From Luteimonas abyssi (lineage in GTDB: Bacteria > Pseudomonadota > Gammaproteobacteria > Xanthomonadales > Xanthomonadaceae), in the NCBI RefSeq assembly GCF_001482195.1, contig NZ_KQ759763.1, positions 3,350,024 through 3,414,023 on the forward strand: DNA of 64,000 bases, given 5' to 3'. Every line of letters begins with the position of its first letter. The stretch's first letter is position 1. Positions 62,486 through 64,000 of this stretch are shown piece by piece. The translations under genes were made by a program, and so were the position numbers. Below the pieces are notes generated by a model. The model did no database searches and was not told the origin of the DNA. It saw only the letters and a program-made list of their open reading frames with translations.

Positions 62486-63397
62486 ATGATCCAGTCCACC
62501 CGTTTCGCCCGCCAGTTGCTCGCCGCTGCGCTCGCGCTGTCGCTCGCCGCCGGCGCCGCCCATGCCGGACCGCGCGAGGACGAGCGCGCACAGAACGCGG
62601 TACGGGTGCTGACCGAGGTGCAGGAGATTCCGGAGAACGCGATTCCCGACAAGCTGCTCGACGAGGCCCATGCGGTGGTGATCGTGCCCGACACGATCAA
62701 GGCCGGCCTGGTCATCGGCGGCCGTCGCGGGCGTGGCGTGATGGCGGTGAAGTCGCCCGACGGCACCTGGTCGCAGCCCGCGTTCGTCAGCCTGACCGGC
62801 GGCAGCATCGGCTTCCAGGCCGGCGTGCAATCGGCCGACGTGGTGCTGGTGTTCCGCAACCAGCGCAGTCTGGACAGCATCGTCAACGGCAAGATCACCC
62901 TGGGTGCCGACGCCGGCGTCGCCGCCGGCCCGATGGGGCGCAATGCCGCCACCGCGACCGACGGTCAGTTGCGCGCGGAGATCTGGTCGTGGTCTCGCGC
63001 GCGCGGTCTGTTCGCGGGCATCGCCCTCGACGGTGCGGTGCTGTCGATCGACGACGCCGCCAACCAGGCGGTCTACGGCGCAGGCACCACGCCGCGGATG
63101 ATCTTCGAGCGCCGCACCACCGGCCAGCCCTCGAGCGCGGTGGTCGACTTCCGCGACCGCCTCGAAGAGGCGACCGCGATCGCGCGTGCCAACCGCGGCA
63201 CCGACGGCCGCCAGGTGGCCGGGGCCGCCCGGTCCGGACCGGCGCTCCCGCCGCCGTTGCCCGAGCAGGGCGCGCCGAACGAGGGCGGTGCGCAATCGCA
63301 GGGGCTCGGACAGCCGCGCAACGAGCCGATCCCGTCCAGCTTCGAGCCGGTCGACGACGGCGAGATCCGCGCCGAGCCCCTCGGCGACCCGCGCTGA
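62486..63397 (+). CDS. Secreted SYLF (Ysc84-like) lipid-binding protein
   Basis: A 303-residue protein with a signal peptide ending AHAG and a SYLF domain, a lipid-binding fold first known from yeast Ysc84. Core strings are LDEAHAVVIVPDTIKAGLVIGG, GRGVMAVKSPDGTWSQPAFV, SIGFQAGVQSADVVLVFRN and GRNAATATDGQLRAEIWSWSRARGLFAGIALDG. The C-terminal 60 residues are Pro- and Gln-rich, low complexity. The ATG at 62486 fits the signal peptide; the upstream frame does not. Bacterial members are periplasmic or outer-membrane-associated and of unclear role. Confidence 0.92.
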   Translation: MIQSTRFARQLLAAALALSLAAGAAHAGPREDERAQNAVRVLTEVQEIPENAIPDKLLDEAHAVVIVPDTIKAGLVIGGRRGRGVMAVKSPDGTWSQPAFVSLTGGSIGFQAGVQSADVVLVFRNQRSLDSIVNGKITLGADAGVAAGPMGRNAATATDGQLRAEIWSWSRARGLFAGIALDGAVLSIDDAANQAVYGAGTTPRMIFERRTTGQPSSAVVDFRDRLEEATAIARANRGTDGRQVAGAARSGPALPPPLPEQGAPNEGGAQSQGLGQPRNEPIPSSFEPVDDGEIRAEPLGDPR

Positions 63398-63520
63398 GCC
63401 TGCCGGCGCCGGATCGGAAGACTGAACCGGGAGCGCGCCGCCGATGCGGCCTCCCGGACAGGCAGGTGTCACCCGGCTGCGCTATGCTGAGCCTCTTCTT
63501 CCGAAGCGATCGAGCAGGTC

Positions 63521-63754
63521 ATGGGTAGTTTCAGCATCTGGCACTGGATCGTCGTTGCGATCGTGGTGCTGCTGGTCTTCGGCACCAAGAAGCTGCGCGG
63601 CGCCGGAAAGGACCTGGGTGAGGCCATCAAGGGCTTCAAGCAGGGCATCCGCGAGGACGACAAGCCGACCGGCCACATCGAGCAGCAGCGTCAGGCCGAG
63701 ACCACCGCGCAGGACGAACGCGAGCGCAGCCGTACGGACGACGCTTCGCGCTGA
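63521..63754 (+). CDS. tatA: Twin-arginine translocase subunit TatA
   Basis: A 77-residue pore-forming subunit of the Tat system, which exports folded proteins. One N-terminal helix ([15 protein letters not shown]) is followed by the FGTKKLRG hinge and an amphipathic helix ([15 protein letters not shown]), then a polar tail. The FGxKKL motif fits TatA rather than TatB. The tatB gene begins 18 nt later. Confidence 0.97.
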   Translation: MGSFSIWHWIVVAIVVLLVFGTKKLRGAGKDLGEAIKGFKQGIREDDKPTGHIEQQRQAETTAQDERERSRTDDASR

Positions 63755-63772
63755 CGCGGTGCGCGCACCGCC

Positions 63773-64000
63773 ATGTTCGATCTCAGTTTCGCGGAACTCC
63801 TGGTCATCGGCGTCGTCGCCCTGGTGGTGCTCGGCCCCGAGCGTCTGCCCAAGGCGGCCCGCTTCGCCGGTGTCTGGGTTCGCCGTGCGCGCGGCCAGTG
63901 GCAATCGGTGAAGTCCGAACTCGAACGCGAACTCGCCGCCGAGGAACTCAAGCGCGATCTCGACCACGCCCGCAGCGCGGTGCGCGACGCCGAGGACCGG
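63773..64000 (+). CDS. tatB: Sec-independent translocase subunit TatB (3' truncated by window)
   Basis: The first 76 codons of tatB: MFDLSFAELLVIGVVALVVLGPERLPKAARFAG with the GPxxLP motif of TatB, then a charged amphipathic helix (RGQWQSVKSELERELAAEELK). The frame is open to the window end. TatB acts with TatC as receptor for twin-arginine signal peptides. The tatA-tatB order and 18-nt spacing imply that tatC follows outside the window. Confidence 0.95.
   Translation, partial: MFDLSFAELLVIGVVALVVLGPERLPKAARFAGVWVRRARGQWQSVKSELERELAAEELKRDLDHARSAVRDAEDR

Overview
The window is a GC-rich gammaproteobacterial chromosome segment. Gene content, protein sequences and regulatory sites point to the Xanthomonadaceae/Lysobacteraceae (Lysobacter/Luteimonas-like). 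The genus is inference; the family is well supported by a Xanthomonas-style xylan utilisation locus with LacI-type operator boxes. No tRNA, rRNA, CRISPR array, transposase or phage gene was found.

Layout. (1) 1-5.6 kb: the end of a two-component histidine kinase, a FixJ-type response regulator, then the export-apparatus end of a non-flagellar type III secretion system: sctQ-sctR-sctS-sctT on the plus strand, with sctU facing them on the minus strand. (2) 5.7-12.1 kb: two unrecognised proteins, a lipoprotein, plsB, a secreted protein with two repeated domains and a small DUF465 protein. (3) 12.1-29.2 kb: first xylan block. A minus-strand operon runs TonB receptor, GPH sugar transporter, cytoplasmic GH43, aldose epimerase. 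Plus-strand genes follow: hexuronate transporter, GH10 lipoprotein, GH115 alpha-glucuronidase, uxaC, GH10 xylanase and an SMP-30-type lactonase lipoprotein. A 645-bp head-to-head inverted repeat lies between GH115 and uxaC. (4) 29.2-41.9 kb: an STN-type TonB receptor with its FecR anti-sigma factor, two tandem duplicated subtilisin-type autotransporters (both 1263 aa) and a divergent ECF sigma factor. (5) 42.0-55.4 kb: second xylan block. A minus-strand operon runs GH67 alpha-glucuronidase, SASA-type acetylesterase, manD, exported GH43, uxuB, followed by a LacI-type regulator and the xylB-xylA operon. (6) 55.7-64 kb: housekeeping genes: an ABC-F ATPase, ttcA, rdgC, a YgjP-like metalloprotein, an alpha/beta hydrolase overlapping hemH, a SYLF protein, tatA and the start of tatB.

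How the xylan genes fit together. GH10 enzymes cut the backbone, GH115 and GH67 release (methyl)glucuronic acid, the SASA esterase removes acetyl groups, and GH43 enzymes trim xylose or arabinose. Oligosaccharides enter by the TonB receptor and the GPH and MFS transporters. Xylose is metabolised by XylA/XylB. Glucuronate goes through UxaC, UxuB and an enolase-superfamily mannonate dehydratase (ManD) towards 2-keto-3-deoxygluconate. Four 14-bp CG-centred palindromes (consensus TGRTARCGNTANCA) sit before the two large operons, xylBA and the exuT branch, so the locus looks like one LacI-family regulon.

The most unusual items are the inverted repeat at 24.4-25.1 kb, the insertion of about 145 residues before the catalytic serine in both autotransporters together with their patchy near-identity, the separation of an ECF sigma factor from a FecR/TonB-receptor pair by these autotransporters, an Ala/Pro-rich insertion of about 115 residues in SctR, and an internal start site in sctQ.
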